DNA from: Clostridium_AD sp964467165
GTDB taxonomy: Bacteria > Bacillota > Clostridia > Clostridiales > Clostridiaceae
Direction of reading: 5' to 3'
Assembly: GCA_964467165.1 (NCBI GenBank)
Contig: CAYXOL010000007.1
Span: 1-64,000 of the forward strand
DNA length: 64,000 nucleotides
The notes under the pieces are model-generated. The model had not been told where the DNA came from. It was given only the letters and a program-made list of their open reading frames with translations, and searched no databases. Every line of letters begins with the position of its first letter. Position 1 is the stretch's first letter. Shown piece by piece: positions 52,151 through 61,109 of this stretch. A program made the position numbers and the translations under genes.

Positions 52151-53221
52151 ATGGACAGCAAAGCATATTTTTCGGAAAAATTATCAGCACTTCTTTTTTT
52201 AGAAATAAAGAAGAATAGCAAAATTAATGATTTTGTGATTTTGGAGAACGTATACTTCCCAGTGAGAACTAATGAAATAATTGAAAAAGTAAAGAAGAAA
52301 GAGGATTTTGATAAAATACCAGTTAATCTATTTATTGAAGGGATGTTTTATGTTTTAGGAGCAGATGAACAATTTAAATATACGAAGGAGTATAAAGAAA
52401 TTATAAATGCAATTCCCAATTCAATAGGATTTATTAAAGGCGTGATTTTTAAAGAAATTCAAAATGAAAATTATGAAGAAGCATTTATTATTTTAAAGGG
52501 ATTGTTAACTATACAAGCAACTAGTGAAAATTATGATAAAATTTTTCTTTTAGTGGATAGATTAAGGTCCACTAATATTATGTTTAAGGCAGAAGAGTTA
52601 AAACTTATAGAAAATGCTAAAAAAATCGAGAATTACTGTAATCCATATCTATATGAGGCCTTAGTTTTTAATAGCGAAATGGAGAATGAGTTAGCATACA
52701 GTGCTATAAATAAATATGTTGAATTTGGTGGAGAATTAACATCAGAGGTACTTGAACTTAAAAGCAATTTGAAAACTGTAACAAGCTTTCAAAAGGCAAA
52801 GGAACTGATTCCAACGAGCCCTAAAGCCGCGCTTCAAATTTTGATACCGCTTCTGGAACAACTAGGAGATAAGGCTGATATATACTATCACAGTGCTGTA
52901 GCTTATAGAATTCTACAAAATTATGAGAAGGCTATATACTATTTGAATGAAGCAGAGGCAATTGAAAGTGATTTAATTGAGGTTATAATCGAGTATGGTA
53001 TTAACTATGCTTGTCTTGAGAATTACGAACTTGCTATAAAGTATTTTAGAGAAGCATTTGAGGTTACAAAATCCATAGAAGTATGTACAAATCTCGTTAT
53101 GTGTTATATAAATATTAAAAACTTTGATCAGGCTAGGATGCATCTAGATATTGCTATAAAAATAAATCCACTAGATGAAATCGTAATTCAGTTAGAGGAT
53201 ATATTATCGCAAGGAAAATAA
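52151..53221 (+). CDS. TPR-repeat protein
   Basis: A 356-residue helical-repeat protein. The C-terminal half has clear tetratricopeptide repeats (ADIYYHSAVAYRILQNYEKAIYYL, then a second unit ending NYELAIKYFREAFEV and a third with NFDQARMHLDIAIKINP). The N-terminal half is also helical but diverged. No signal peptide is present, so it is a cytoplasmic scaffold of unknown partner. AGGAAGGTG precedes the ATG. It lies 82 bp before the CpsB-type phosphatase gene. Confidence 0.85.
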   Translation: MDSKAYFSEKLSALLFLEIKKNSKINDFVILENVYFPVRTNEIIEKVKKKEDFDKIPVNLFIEGMFYVLGADEQFKYTKEYKEIINAIPNSIGFIKGVIFKEIQNENYEEAFIILKGLLTIQATSENYDKIFLLVDRLRSTNIMFKAEELKLIENAKKIENYCNPYLYEALVFNSEMENELAYSAINKYVEFGGELTSEVLELKSNLKTVTSFQKAKELIPTSPKAALQILIPLLEQLGDKADIYYHSAVAYRILQNYEKAIYYLNEAEAIESDLIEVIIEYGINYACLENYELAIKYFREAFEVTKSIEVCTNLVMCYINIKNFDQARMHLDIAIKINPLDEIVIQLEDILSQGK

Positions 53222-53303
53222 TGGAATTGTGGTTAACGAAGTTCTAAAAGCTGTAAGTGGTTATTATAATAATGAAAACTAAAAGTTTAGAAGGTGTAAA
53301 ATT

Positions 53304-54113
53304 ATGATAGATTTTCACACTCATATAATTCATGGAATTGATGATGGAGCGAAAAATATGGATATGTCTCTTGAAATGGTGAAAATTTCAGAAGGTGAAG
53401 GGGTAGAATATATTTGTGCAACTCCTCATTTTATAACTGAAGAATTTGAAATTACTAGAGGAAAATACATTGAAAAACTAGACAGATTGATTATGGTCTC
53501 TAAAGAGGAAAATTTTAAAATTAAAATTTTATCAGGACTAGAAATTTATATGCATCCAAATTTGCCTAAACTCTATAAAGAAAAGAAAATTTGGGGGATT
53601 AATGATTCTGAATATTTACTTATTGAGCTTCCTATGAAACAATTTCCTATATACACTGAAGATGTGTTTTATGAATTAATGTTACTTGGAGCTAAACCAA
53701 TATTAGCCCATCCAGAGAGAAATATTAAAATTATGAAAAATCATAATTTGATTACTGATTTAATTGTACAAGGGGTTTTAATACAAATCAATGCAGCAAG
53801 CCTTTTTGGAGACTATGGGAAAGAAGTGAAAAAAACAGCTGAATCCTTTGTAAAAGGGAATATGATACACATTTTAGGTAGTGATGGGCATAATATAACT
53901 AGCAGAAAAACTAGGCTAAAAGTAGCCTATGAAATAGTAAAAGATAAAAATGAAGCTGCCTATAACTGGATTTTAGATAATGAAACTAATATTATTAATA
54001 ATGTGTCACCTACGGAATTTTTAGAAGTAAAACCAGAAAAAACTGGCATTTCAATTTTCAATATTTTTAAAGGAATTTATAACCAACGTAATAATAAAAT
54101 ATTGTTGAAGTAA
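53304..54113 (+). CDS. CpsB/YwqE-type PHP tyrosine phosphatase
   Basis: A 269-residue manganese-dependent phosphatase of the PHP superfamily. Metal-ligand motifs are IDFHTHIIHGIDDG at residue 2, CATPHF near 48, LAHPERN near 137 and SDGHN near 195. The family dephosphorylates BY-type tyrosine kinases that control capsule or exopolysaccharide length. No such kinase is in the window. GAAGGTG precedes the ATG. A terminator (54159-54205) separates it from the polysaccharide cluster. Confidence 0.9.
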   Translation: MIDFHTHIIHGIDDGAKNMDMSLEMVKISEGEGVEYICATPHFITEEFEITRGKYIEKLDRLIMVSKEENFKIKILSGLEIYMHPNLPKLYKEKKIWGINDSEYLLIELPMKQFPIYTEDVFYELMLLGAKPILAHPERNIKIMKNHNLITDLIVQGVLIQINAASLFGDYGKEVKKTAESFVKGNMIHILGSDGHNITSRKTRLKVAYEIVKDKNEAAYNWILDNETNIINNVSPTEFLEVKPEKTGISIFNIFKGIYNQRNNKILLK

Positions 54114-54158
54114 GTATAAGATTGTTTTTAATATTGTGAATTTATATTTAATAAAATT

Positions 54159-54205
54159 CAAGAAGATTTAGCAATTATTACTTGTTAAAATTTCTTGTTT
54201 TTTTT
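54159..54205 (+). terminator. Terminator after the PHP phosphatase gene
   Basis: CAAGAA-ATTT and AAATTTCTTG form an imperfect stem with a CAA/TTG inner pair, followed by T8. Confidence 0.65.
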
Positions 54206-54423
54206 ATTTAATTAAATCTGATAAGGGCATTTTGATAAAATATAAATAAATAGTTAATAAACTTCATAAAATTATACAAAAACAAGCTTTTAGGATATAA
54301 TAATATATGCAAAGATAGCTTATTGTAGAAGTATAAAAAATAGGTTGAATAATTTTGGAAATGATGTAAAATGATTAAGGGGAGTAGCAAAGGATTTAAG
54401 ATTAAACAAAGGATGTGAACTTC
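54206..54423. other. Leader of the surface-polysaccharide cluster
   Basis: About 220 AT-rich bases. Presumed promoter of the cluster, but no single pair of boxes is convincing and no JUMPStart or riboswitch element is recognised. Confidence 0.45.
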
Positions 54424-56265
54424 ATGAAAACTGATAAAAGAATCTTTGTAGTGGATATTATTTGTATTCTGGCTTCATTATATATATCGCTACTATTGAG
54501 ATTTGATTTTAATATTCCTATTAAGGACCTTGAATTTTTCAAACTTTCTATTATTCCAGTATTGATTTTAATAATAGGCTTTAATAAAATATTTGGATTA
54601 TATCGAAGTATATGGAAATATGCATCAATAGCGGAATTGTTTTCCATAGTATATTCCATAACACTAGCAAATATAGTGTTTTTAATTTACAGTTATTTAG
54701 TTAGTTATATTTTATTTAAAAGTCACTACTATAGATTTCCCTTTACAGTACATATTATATTTTGGCTTCTATGTGTAATTACCTTAGGAGGAATTAGAAT
54801 TATATATAGAATATCAGAGCAAAAAACGGGGGAAAACAAACAGTGTGATAAGAACGTAAACATCCTTATTGTAGGCGCCGGAGATGCAGGCGTAATGCTA
54901 GTAAAAGAAATTAGTAAGCATAGTGAACTTAAATATTATGTAGTGGGATTAATAGATGATGATCAATCTAAAAAAGATAAAATAATCAATGGAATAAAAG
55001 TATTAGGTGGTAGAGATAAGATTATTTCAATCTGCCAGCAAGAGTCCGTTGAGGAAATAATTATTACCATGCCTTCAGCAGATTTTAAAACGAAAACAGA
55101 AATACTAAACATTTGCAAAAAAACTAAATGCAAGTTAAAAACAATTCCTGGTATTTATGAAATTGTTGACGAGAAAGTTAACATTAGCCAGCTTCGAGAT
55201 GTAAATATTGAGGATCTTTTGGGAAGAGAACCAGTTAAATTAAACACCGAAGATATAGATAAATATATTAAAGATAAAACAATATTAGTTACTGGTGGTG
55301 GCGGATCAATAGGTTCTGAACTATGTAGGCAAATTGCCAGGTTTAAGCCTAAGAAACTAATAGTTTTAGATATTTACGAAAACAACGCCTATGATTTACA
55401 GATGGAGCTTAATTTTGAGTTTTCGCAGTTAAATAAAGAATTCATTATAGCATCTGTTAGAGATATTGATAGATTAAAAGAAATTTTTGAAACATTCAAA
55501 CCGGATGTAGTATTTCATGCCGCAGCTCATAAGCATGTGCCACTTATGGAGTATAACCCGGCAGAGGCCATTAAGAATAATGTAATAGGAACTTATAATG
55601 TGGTAAAATGTAGTCATGAATTTGGTGTTAAAAGATTTGTTCAAATTAGTACAGATAAAGCAGTAAATCCTACAAATATTATGGGTGCTACTAAGAGATT
55701 TTGTGAACTCATAATTCAAGCATTTGATACGATTAGTGACACTGAGTATGTGGCGGTAAGATTTGGTAATGTTTTAGGAAGTAATGGTTCAGTAATACCA
55801 TTATTTAAAAAACAAATAGCCCATGGTGGACCTGTGACAGTTATGCACCCTGATATAAATAGATTTTTTATGACAATACCAGAAGCAGCACAATTAGTTA
55901 TTCAAGCTGGAGGAATGGCAAAAGGTGGAGAAATATTTGTTTTGGATATGGGGGAGCCTGTAAAAATTGTGGATTTAGCTAGAGATTTAATAACGCTTTC
56001 AGGACTTGAACCAGATGTAGATGTGAAAATTGAATTTATTGGATTAAGGCCGGGAGAAAAGCTTTATGAAGAGCTTTTGATGGATGAGATAGCTTTAACA
56101 TCCACTTCACATAATAAAATTTACGTTGAAAAACCTTTTGGAAATGATATAGACTTTATTGAAAAATCTATTGAGGAGTTTAGAGATGTTGTGGGAAGAG
56201 ATAGAGAGGCAATATTTGCTTTAATGGAAGAAAAGGTGCCTACTTATAAAAGAAAGATAAATTAA
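54424..56265 (+). CDS. UDP-sugar 4,6-dehydratase, CapD/PglF/WbpM type
   Basis: A 613-residue membrane-bound nucleotide-sugar dehydratase/epimerase. Four transmembrane helices (residues about 8-120) and a first Rossmann-like domain (VGAGDAGVMLVKEI near 150) precede the catalytic SDR domain from about 290 (VTGGGGSIGSE). The active-site region reads STDKAVNPTNIMGATKR, with Met where classical SDRs have Tyr, as is normal in this subgroup. It probably makes a UDP-4-keto-6-deoxy sugar. ATG 54424 follows AAAGGATG. First gene of the cluster. Confidence 0.92.
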   Translation: MKTDKRIFVVDIICILASLYISLLLRFDFNIPIKDLEFFKLSIIPVLILIIGFNKIFGLYRSIWKYASIAELFSIVYSITLANIVFLIYSYLVSYILFKSHYYRFPFTVHIIFWLLCVITLGGIRIIYRISEQKTGENKQCDKNVNILIVGAGDAGVMLVKEISKHSELKYYVVGLIDDDQSKKDKIINGIKVLGGRDKIISICQQESVEEIIITMPSADFKTKTEILNICKKTKCKLKTIPGIYEIVDEKVNISQLRDVNIEDLLGREPVKLNTEDIDKYIKDKTILVTGGGGSIGSELCRQIARFKPKKLIVLDIYENNAYDLQMELNFEFSQLNKEFIIASVRDIDRLKEIFETFKPDVVFHAAAHKHVPLMEYNPAEAIKNNVIGTYNVVKCSHEFGVKRFVQISTDKAVNPTNIMGATKRFCELIIQAFDTISDTEYVAVRFGNVLGSNGSVIPLFKKQIAHGGPVTVMHPDINRFFMTIPEAAQLVIQAGGMAKGGEIFVLDMGEPVKIVDLARDLITLSGLEPDVDVKIEFIGLRPGEKLYEELLMDEIALTSTSHNKIYVEKPFGNDIDFIEKSIEEFRDVVGRDREAIFALMEEKVPTYKRKIN

Positions 56266-56313
56266 AAAATTAATTTATAGAATTAGACCACAAAGATCAT
56301 AGGAGGTAATAAA

Positions 56314-57630
56314 ATGTCTCAGTACAAAGACGAATTATTATTAAAATTAAAAAATAAAACAGCAAAACTTGGGGTGGTTGGCCTTGGTTATGTTGGATTG
56401 CCATTGGCTGTGGAAAAAGCTAAAGTAGGATATGAAGTCATAGGCTTTGATGTTCAAGATAAAAAAGTTCAAATGGTAAATGAAGGACATAATTATATTG
56501 GAGATATTGTAGATTCAGATTTAACTAGATTAGTTCAAGAAGGAAAGCTTAAAGCCACTACAGATTTTAGTTTTGTTGCGCATGTTGATACGGTTTGTAT
56601 AGCTGTGCCTACACCACTAGATTTATATAAGCAACCGGATTTATCCTATGTAGTAGAATCTACTAAAAGTGTAGCTAAGTATTTACATAAAGGAATGCTG
56701 GTAGTACTGGAAAGTACTACATACCCAGGAACGACTGAGGAAGTTTTAAAGCCAATACTTGAAGAATCAGGTTTAAAATGTGGCGTGGACTTTTTTCTCG
56801 CCTTCTCACCAGAGAGAATTGATCCAGGTAATAAGGAATTTAACACAAAAAATACTCCAAAGATAGTTGGAGGGTGCACTAAAGACTGTACAGAAGTTGC
56901 AGCAATGTTATACAGAAGTGTGCTTGAGGGAGATATAATGGAAGTATCTTCTCCAGCAGTAGCTGAAATGGAAAAAATTCTTGAAAACACTTTCAGAAAT
57001 GTAAATATAGCCCTAGCAAATGAAATGGCTATACTATGTAAAAGAATGAAAATTGATGTATGGGAAGTAATAGATGCAGCAAAAACCAAACCTTATGGCT
57101 TTATGCCATTCTATCCGGGCCCAGGACTTGGAGGACATTGTATACCACTTGATCCATTCTACCTTGAGTGGAAAGCAAAAGAGTTTGATTACCATACGAA
57201 ATTAATAGAAGCTTCGGGTATAATTAATGATTATATGCCTGAATTTGTCCTTGAAAATGTTATGAAGCTTTTAAATGGTGAGAAAAAAGCGTTAAATGGA
57301 GCAAAAGTACTACTTATGGGTGCTGCTTATAAGAAAGATATAGATGATATGAGAGAATCACCAACATTAAAGGTTATTGATCAATTAGAAAAGAATGGTG
57401 CTGATATAATAATAAATGATCCTTTTATCCCAAAATTTATCCATAATGGTAGAGAATACATTAGTGTAAATTGGGAAAAAGAAATAGTGAACGCAGATAT
57501 AGTGATAATAACTACTGATCATAGTTCATATGATTATGAAAAAATTGTAGCTAAAGCTAGTTTGCTATATGACACTAGAAATGCTACAAAGAACGTTGTA
57601 AACAATAGAGAGAAAATTAATAAACTTTAA
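56314..57630 (+). CDS. UDP-N-acetylglucosamine 6-dehydrogenase, WbpA type
   Basis: A 438-residue NAD-dependent nucleotide-sugar dehydrogenase. NAD-binding GLGYVGLPLA lies near residue 22, the central helix ALANEMAILC near 230, the catalytic Cys in GPGLGGHCIPLDP near 275 and the C-terminal NDPFIP region near 370. The family oxidises UDP-GlcNAc to the uronic acid; placement with WbpB- and WbpD-like genes favours that substrate over UDP-glucose. AGGAGG precedes the ATG. Second gene of the cluster. Confidence 0.9.
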   Translation: MSQYKDELLLKLKNKTAKLGVVGLGYVGLPLAVEKAKVGYEVIGFDVQDKKVQMVNEGHNYIGDIVDSDLTRLVQEGKLKATTDFSFVAHVDTVCIAVPTPLDLYKQPDLSYVVESTKSVAKYLHKGMLVVLESTTYPGTTEEVLKPILEESGLKCGVDFFLAFSPERIDPGNKEFNTKNTPKIVGGCTKDCTEVAAMLYRSVLEGDIMEVSSPAVAEMEKILENTFRNVNIALANEMAILCKRMKIDVWEVIDAAKTKPYGFMPFYPGPGLGGHCIPLDPFYLEWKAKEFDYHTKLIEASGIINDYMPEFVLENVMKLLNGEKKALNGAKVLLMGAAYKKDIDDMRESPTLKVIDQLEKNGADIIINDPFIPKFIHNGREYISVNWEKEIVNADIVIITTDHSSYDYEKIVAKASLLYDTRNATKNVVNNREKINKL

Positions 57631-57644
57631 TTTAACCAGTATAA

Positions 57645-57696
57645 AATTATGGCATGTAAGCATTTAAAATATTTTATAATGTTGCATGCCATAATT
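57645..57696 (+). other. Long intercistronic hairpin
   Basis: AATTATGGCATG (57645-57656) pairs perfectly with CATGCCATAATT (57685-57696), and the inside also folds (AGCATT with AATGTT). There is no T-run, so it looks like an RNA-processing or attenuation element in the WbpA-WbpB gap rather than a terminator. Confidence 0.6.
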
Positions 57697-57723
57697 ATAG
57701 CAAATCATATAGGAGGAATTTAA

Positions 57724-58812
57724 ATGAAACAATTAAAGGTAGCAATAATAGGATGCGGGAGAATATCTTACAAACATATAGAAGCTATAACTCAAAATAA
57801 ATTAGAAATTAGTCTTACAGCAGTTTGTGACGTGGTAGAAGCTAATGCCATATCAAAAAAAGAAGAGTACATAAAAGCAATAGGTGAAAGTGCTGATGTA
57901 AAAGTTTTTACGGATTATAAAGAAATGCTAGAGAATGCAGATATAGATATGGTTTCTATAGCTACTGAAAGTGGGTATCATCCAGAAATAGCTATATATT
58001 GTATGAATCGTGGAAAACATGTATTGGTAGAAAAACCTATGGCGCTATCTACTCAAGATGCAGATAGAATGATACAGTGTGCAAGCAAAAACAATGTAAA
58101 ACTTTGTGTTAGTCATCAAAACAGATTTAATGAGCCAATACAAAAGTTAAGAACAGCAGTGGAAGAAAATAGGTTTGGTAAATTAGTTAATGGAACAGCG
58201 AGAATTCTTTGGAATAGAAATATGGGATACTACACACAAGCACCTTGGAGAGGAACATGGGAACTAGATGGCGGAACACTCATGAATCAATGCATTCATA
58301 ATATTGATTTATTACAATGGATGATGGGTGGCGAAATAGATACTGTTTATGCTCAGTGCGATACTTTCCTTCGAGATATAGAAGCTGAGGACTTTGGAGC
58401 AATAATGATAAGATTTAAAAATGGAGCTATAGGTATAATTGAAGGATCAGCTTGTGTGTATCCTAAAAACTTAGAAGAGACTCTAAGTATCTTTGGAGAA
58501 ACTGGTACGGTTTGTATAGGTGGACTTGCAGTTAATTCCATAGAAACTTGGAAATTTGCAGATAATGTGGATACTGAGGAAGAGATATTAAGTCAGCAAA
58601 AGGGAGACCCTGATTCAGTATATGGCTTTGGACATACTCCATTATATAAAGATATGCTTGATGCTATAAATATGAATAGACAACCTCTCATAAATGGAGA
58701 AGAAGGTAAAAAAGGTATGTCTATCATACTAGCTGCTTATAAATCAAGACTTACTGGACTTCCGGTTAAATTTCCAATGGGAGATTTCTCAACAATGGAA
58801 ATGAACAAATAA
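57724..58812 (+). CDS. Gfo/Idh/MocA oxidoreductase, WbpB/WlbA type
   Basis: A 362-residue NAD-dependent dehydrogenase. The Rossmann start is IIGCGRISYKH and the catalytic Lys is in LVEKPMAL near residue 103; HNIDLLQWMMG near 195 is the conserved substrate region. WbpB/WlbA enzymes oxidise C3 of UDP-GlcNAcA to a 3-keto sugar, which fits between the dehydrogenase upstream and acetyltransferase downstream. AGGAGG precedes the ATG. Confidence 0.87.
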   Translation: MKQLKVAIIGCGRISYKHIEAITQNKLEISLTAVCDVVEANAISKKEEYIKAIGESADVKVFTDYKEMLENADIDMVSIATESGYHPEIAIYCMNRGKHVLVEKPMALSTQDADRMIQCASKNNVKLCVSHQNRFNEPIQKLRTAVEENRFGKLVNGTARILWNRNMGYYTQAPWRGTWELDGGTLMNQCIHNIDLLQWMMGGEIDTVYAQCDTFLRDIEAEDFGAIMIRFKNGAIGIIEGSACVYPKNLEETLSIFGETGTVCIGGLAVNSIETWKFADNVDTEEEILSQQKGDPDSVYGFGHTPLYKDMLDAINMNRQPLINGEEGKKGMSIILAAYKSRLTGLPVKFPMGDFSTMEMNK

Positions 58813-58846
58813 TTTTAGAAATATCATATGAAAAGGGGTTGTTTTC

Positions 58847-59587
58847 ATGAATTATGTATCAGAGAAAAGCAAAGTGGGAAGCAATGTAACATTGGGACAT
58901 TTTGTAGTAATAGATGATGAAGTAGTAATAGGTTCTAATTGTGTTATTGGTAGTAACGTGGTTATACACATAGGAACTATCATTGGAGATAATGTTAGAA
59001 TAGATGATAATACTGTAATAGGAAAACAACCGATGAGGTCTGTAAACAGTATTTTTAAAGATGAAGAAAAATTACTACCTGCTAAGATAGGTGAGGGATG
59101 CCTTGTAGGTGCAGGTGTAATAATTTACTGTGGTGCTGCAATTGGAGACAAAACACTTATTGCAGATACTGCTGTAATAAGAGAAAATGTAACCATAGGC
59201 TCAAAAACAATTATTGGTAGGGGAACTACTATTGAAAATTTCTGCAGCGTTGGGTCTAACTGCAAAATACAAACAAATGTATATTTAACTGCTTATTCTA
59301 AGGTTTGTGATAATGTGTTTATTGCACCTTGTGTTACAACTTCTAATGATAATTATGCAGCCCGTTCTAAGGAAAGGTTTGGTAAATTCAAAGGTATAAC
59401 TATAGAAAAGGGTGGCAGAATTGGAGCTGGAGCAGTTATTCTACCTGGAAAAATCATACACGAGGATGCCTTAGTTGCAGCTGGTAGTGTGGTTACAAAG
59501 GATGTTGAAACAGGTAAGATTGTAGCTGGAAATCCTGCTAAAGTGTTTAGAGATGTTCCAGAAGATCAATTACTTAAAAATCAATAA
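58847..59587 (+). CDS. Hexapeptide-repeat N-acetyltransferase, WbpD-like
   Basis: A 246-residue left-handed beta-helix acyltransferase with many (I/V)GxxxxIG-type hexapeptides (VVIGSNCVIGSNVVIHIG, IGSKTIIGRGTTIE). The C-terminal GKIVAGNPAKVFRDV is the usual end of the family. WbpD acetylates the 3-amino group of a UDP-uronic acid. The aminotransferase (WbpE/WlbC type) that must act just before it is not in the window. AAAAGGGG precedes the ATG. A hairpin follows at 59639. Confidence 0.87.
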   Translation: MNYVSEKSKVGSNVTLGHFVVIDDEVVIGSNCVIGSNVVIHIGTIIGDNVRIDDNTVIGKQPMRSVNSIFKDEEKLLPAKIGEGCLVGAGVIIYCGAAIGDKTLIADTAVIRENVTIGSKTIIGRGTTIENFCSVGSNCKIQTNVYLTAYSKVCDNVFIAPCVTTSNDNYAARSKERFGKFKGITIEKGGRIGAGAVILPGKIIHEDALVAAGSVVTKDVETGKIVAGNPAKVFRDVPEDQLLKNQ

Positions 59588-59638
59588 AAAGTATGTATCC
59601 TAGGCTACTTTAATTAAGATGTTATCATCTTTGAAATG

Positions 59639-59682
59639 TACCCTATAGTGTAGAGAAAAAACTATGCTACAGGGTATTTCTA
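59639..59682 (+). terminator. Terminator-like hairpin after the acetyltransferase gene
   Basis: TACCCTATAGTGTAG (59639-59653) pairs with CTATGCTACAGGGTA with two G-T/A-C irregularities. The T-tract is weak. Confidence 0.55.
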
Positions 59683-59902
59683 CGTATACATATATAAGTT
59701 GCATATGTTAAATATGTATTATATAATAGAGATGCTTTATTGAGGCTATAAATTTACTGAGATTTTACTAATAGTAAAAAAATAACAAACATTATAAAAT
59801 ATATTTCTAAAAGTGAATTAATTAAGAATATTAAAAATACTATTAAATTCTTTTTGAGTAAATAGTATATTTTTTTATTGAACTATTATGGAGGATTTAA
59901 TT
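59683..59902. other. Intergenic region inside the polysaccharide cluster
   Basis: About 220 extremely AT-rich bases. Probably contains a second promoter for the distal cluster genes; nothing specific was recognised. Confidence 0.4.
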
Positions 59903-61027
59903 ATGTCTATAAAGGTATGTCATATTACTACAGTTCATCCATCAGCGGATGTTAGAATTTTTCACAAAGAATGTAAAACACTTGCAAAAGAAGGATATGA
60001 AGTATATTTAATCGCTCCTCATGATAATGAAGAAGAGATTGATGGTGTACATATTATTCCACTTCCTCAAAACAGTGGTCGTTTATATAGGTTTATTTTA
60101 AAAAAAAGAATTGCATTAAAAAAAGCAAAAGAAATAAATGCTGATATTTACCATTTTCATGATCCGGAAGTGATTTTTTTAGGACTTAAATTGAAATTAT
60201 TAGGAAAAAAAGTAATATATGACGTACATGAAGATGTGCCGGCGCAAATTTTAAATAAGGACTGGCTTGGAAATCTTGCCTTTAGAAAGATAATTTCTAA
60301 GTTATTTAATGCTTTTGAAAAGTGGGCTTGTAAATATTTTGATGGTGTTGTAACAGTTACGGATGATATAGTTTCGAAATTTCAAATGAATAAACGAACT
60401 ACCCTATTAAGGAACTTACCATCCATTGCCATAATAGATGAAAGTAAGCGGTTAGAAGTAAAACGGGAAAAATTCACTATGCTTTATGCAGGAGGACTTA
60501 CTGAAATAAGGGGAATAAGAGAATTGATACAAGCTGCTAATTACTTAAATGGCGAAGTAGAATTATTAATTTTAGGTAAATGGGATGATCTTGAATATAA
60601 AAAGGAGTGCGAAGGTTTAGAAGGCTGTAAATATACCAGCTTTTTGGGGTTTAAGGCAGTAAAAGAAGTTTATTCCTATATGAAAAGTGTAGATTTGGGA
60701 CTATGCACACTCTATCCCACCCTTAATCATATAAAAAGTTCACCGGTAAAAGCTTATGAATATATGGCTTGTGGAATACCTATATTGATGTCTGATTTTC
60801 CATATTGGAGGGAAGCATTTGATGGAAATGCTGTATTTGTAGACCCGAAGAAACCTAAAGAAATGGCAGAAAAGATTCATGGGTTAGTAAAAAATATTGA
60901 GAATACAAGGCTCATGGGGAGAAATAATAGATGTATCGTTGAAACTAAGCTTTCATGGGAAGCAGAAAAAATAAATCTAATAAATTTGTATAAAGATATA
61001 CTACAAGATAAGTCTAAAATAAAATAA
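59903..61027 (+). CDS. Glycosyltransferase, GT4 family
   Basis: A 374-residue GT-B enzyme. The acceptor-side N-half contains VCHITTVHPSADVRIFHKEC and YHFHDPEVI; the donor-binding C-half has LYAGGLTEIRGI near 195 and SSPVKAYEYMACGIPILMS near 280. The usual ExxxxxxE acidic pair is only partly kept (KAYEYMA). It probably transfers a sugar to the growing lipid-linked unit. ATG 59903 follows GGAGG by 7 bases. Confidence 0.88.
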   Translation: MSIKVCHITTVHPSADVRIFHKECKTLAKEGYEVYLIAPHDNEEEIDGVHIIPLPQNSGRLYRFILKKRIALKKAKEINADIYHFHDPEVIFLGLKLKLLGKKVIYDVHEDVPAQILNKDWLGNLAFRKIISKLFNAFEKWACKYFDGVVTVTDDIVSKFQMNKRTTLLRNLPSIAIIDESKRLEVKREKFTMLYAGGLTEIRGIRELIQAANYLNGEVELLILGKWDDLEYKKECEGLEGCKYTSFLGFKAVKEVYSYMKSVDLGLCTLYPTLNHIKSSPVKAYEYMACGIPILMSDFPYWREAFDGNAVFVDPKKPKEMAEKIHGLVKNIENTRLMGRNNRCIVETKLSWEAEKINLINLYKDILQDKSKIK

Positions 61028-61109
61028 GTAGAGATTACACTATGGTTTAAAGAACTAAAAATGGAGCAATAGTTAACAACATTTTACAATAAGAAAGAGG
61101 ATGATATTT

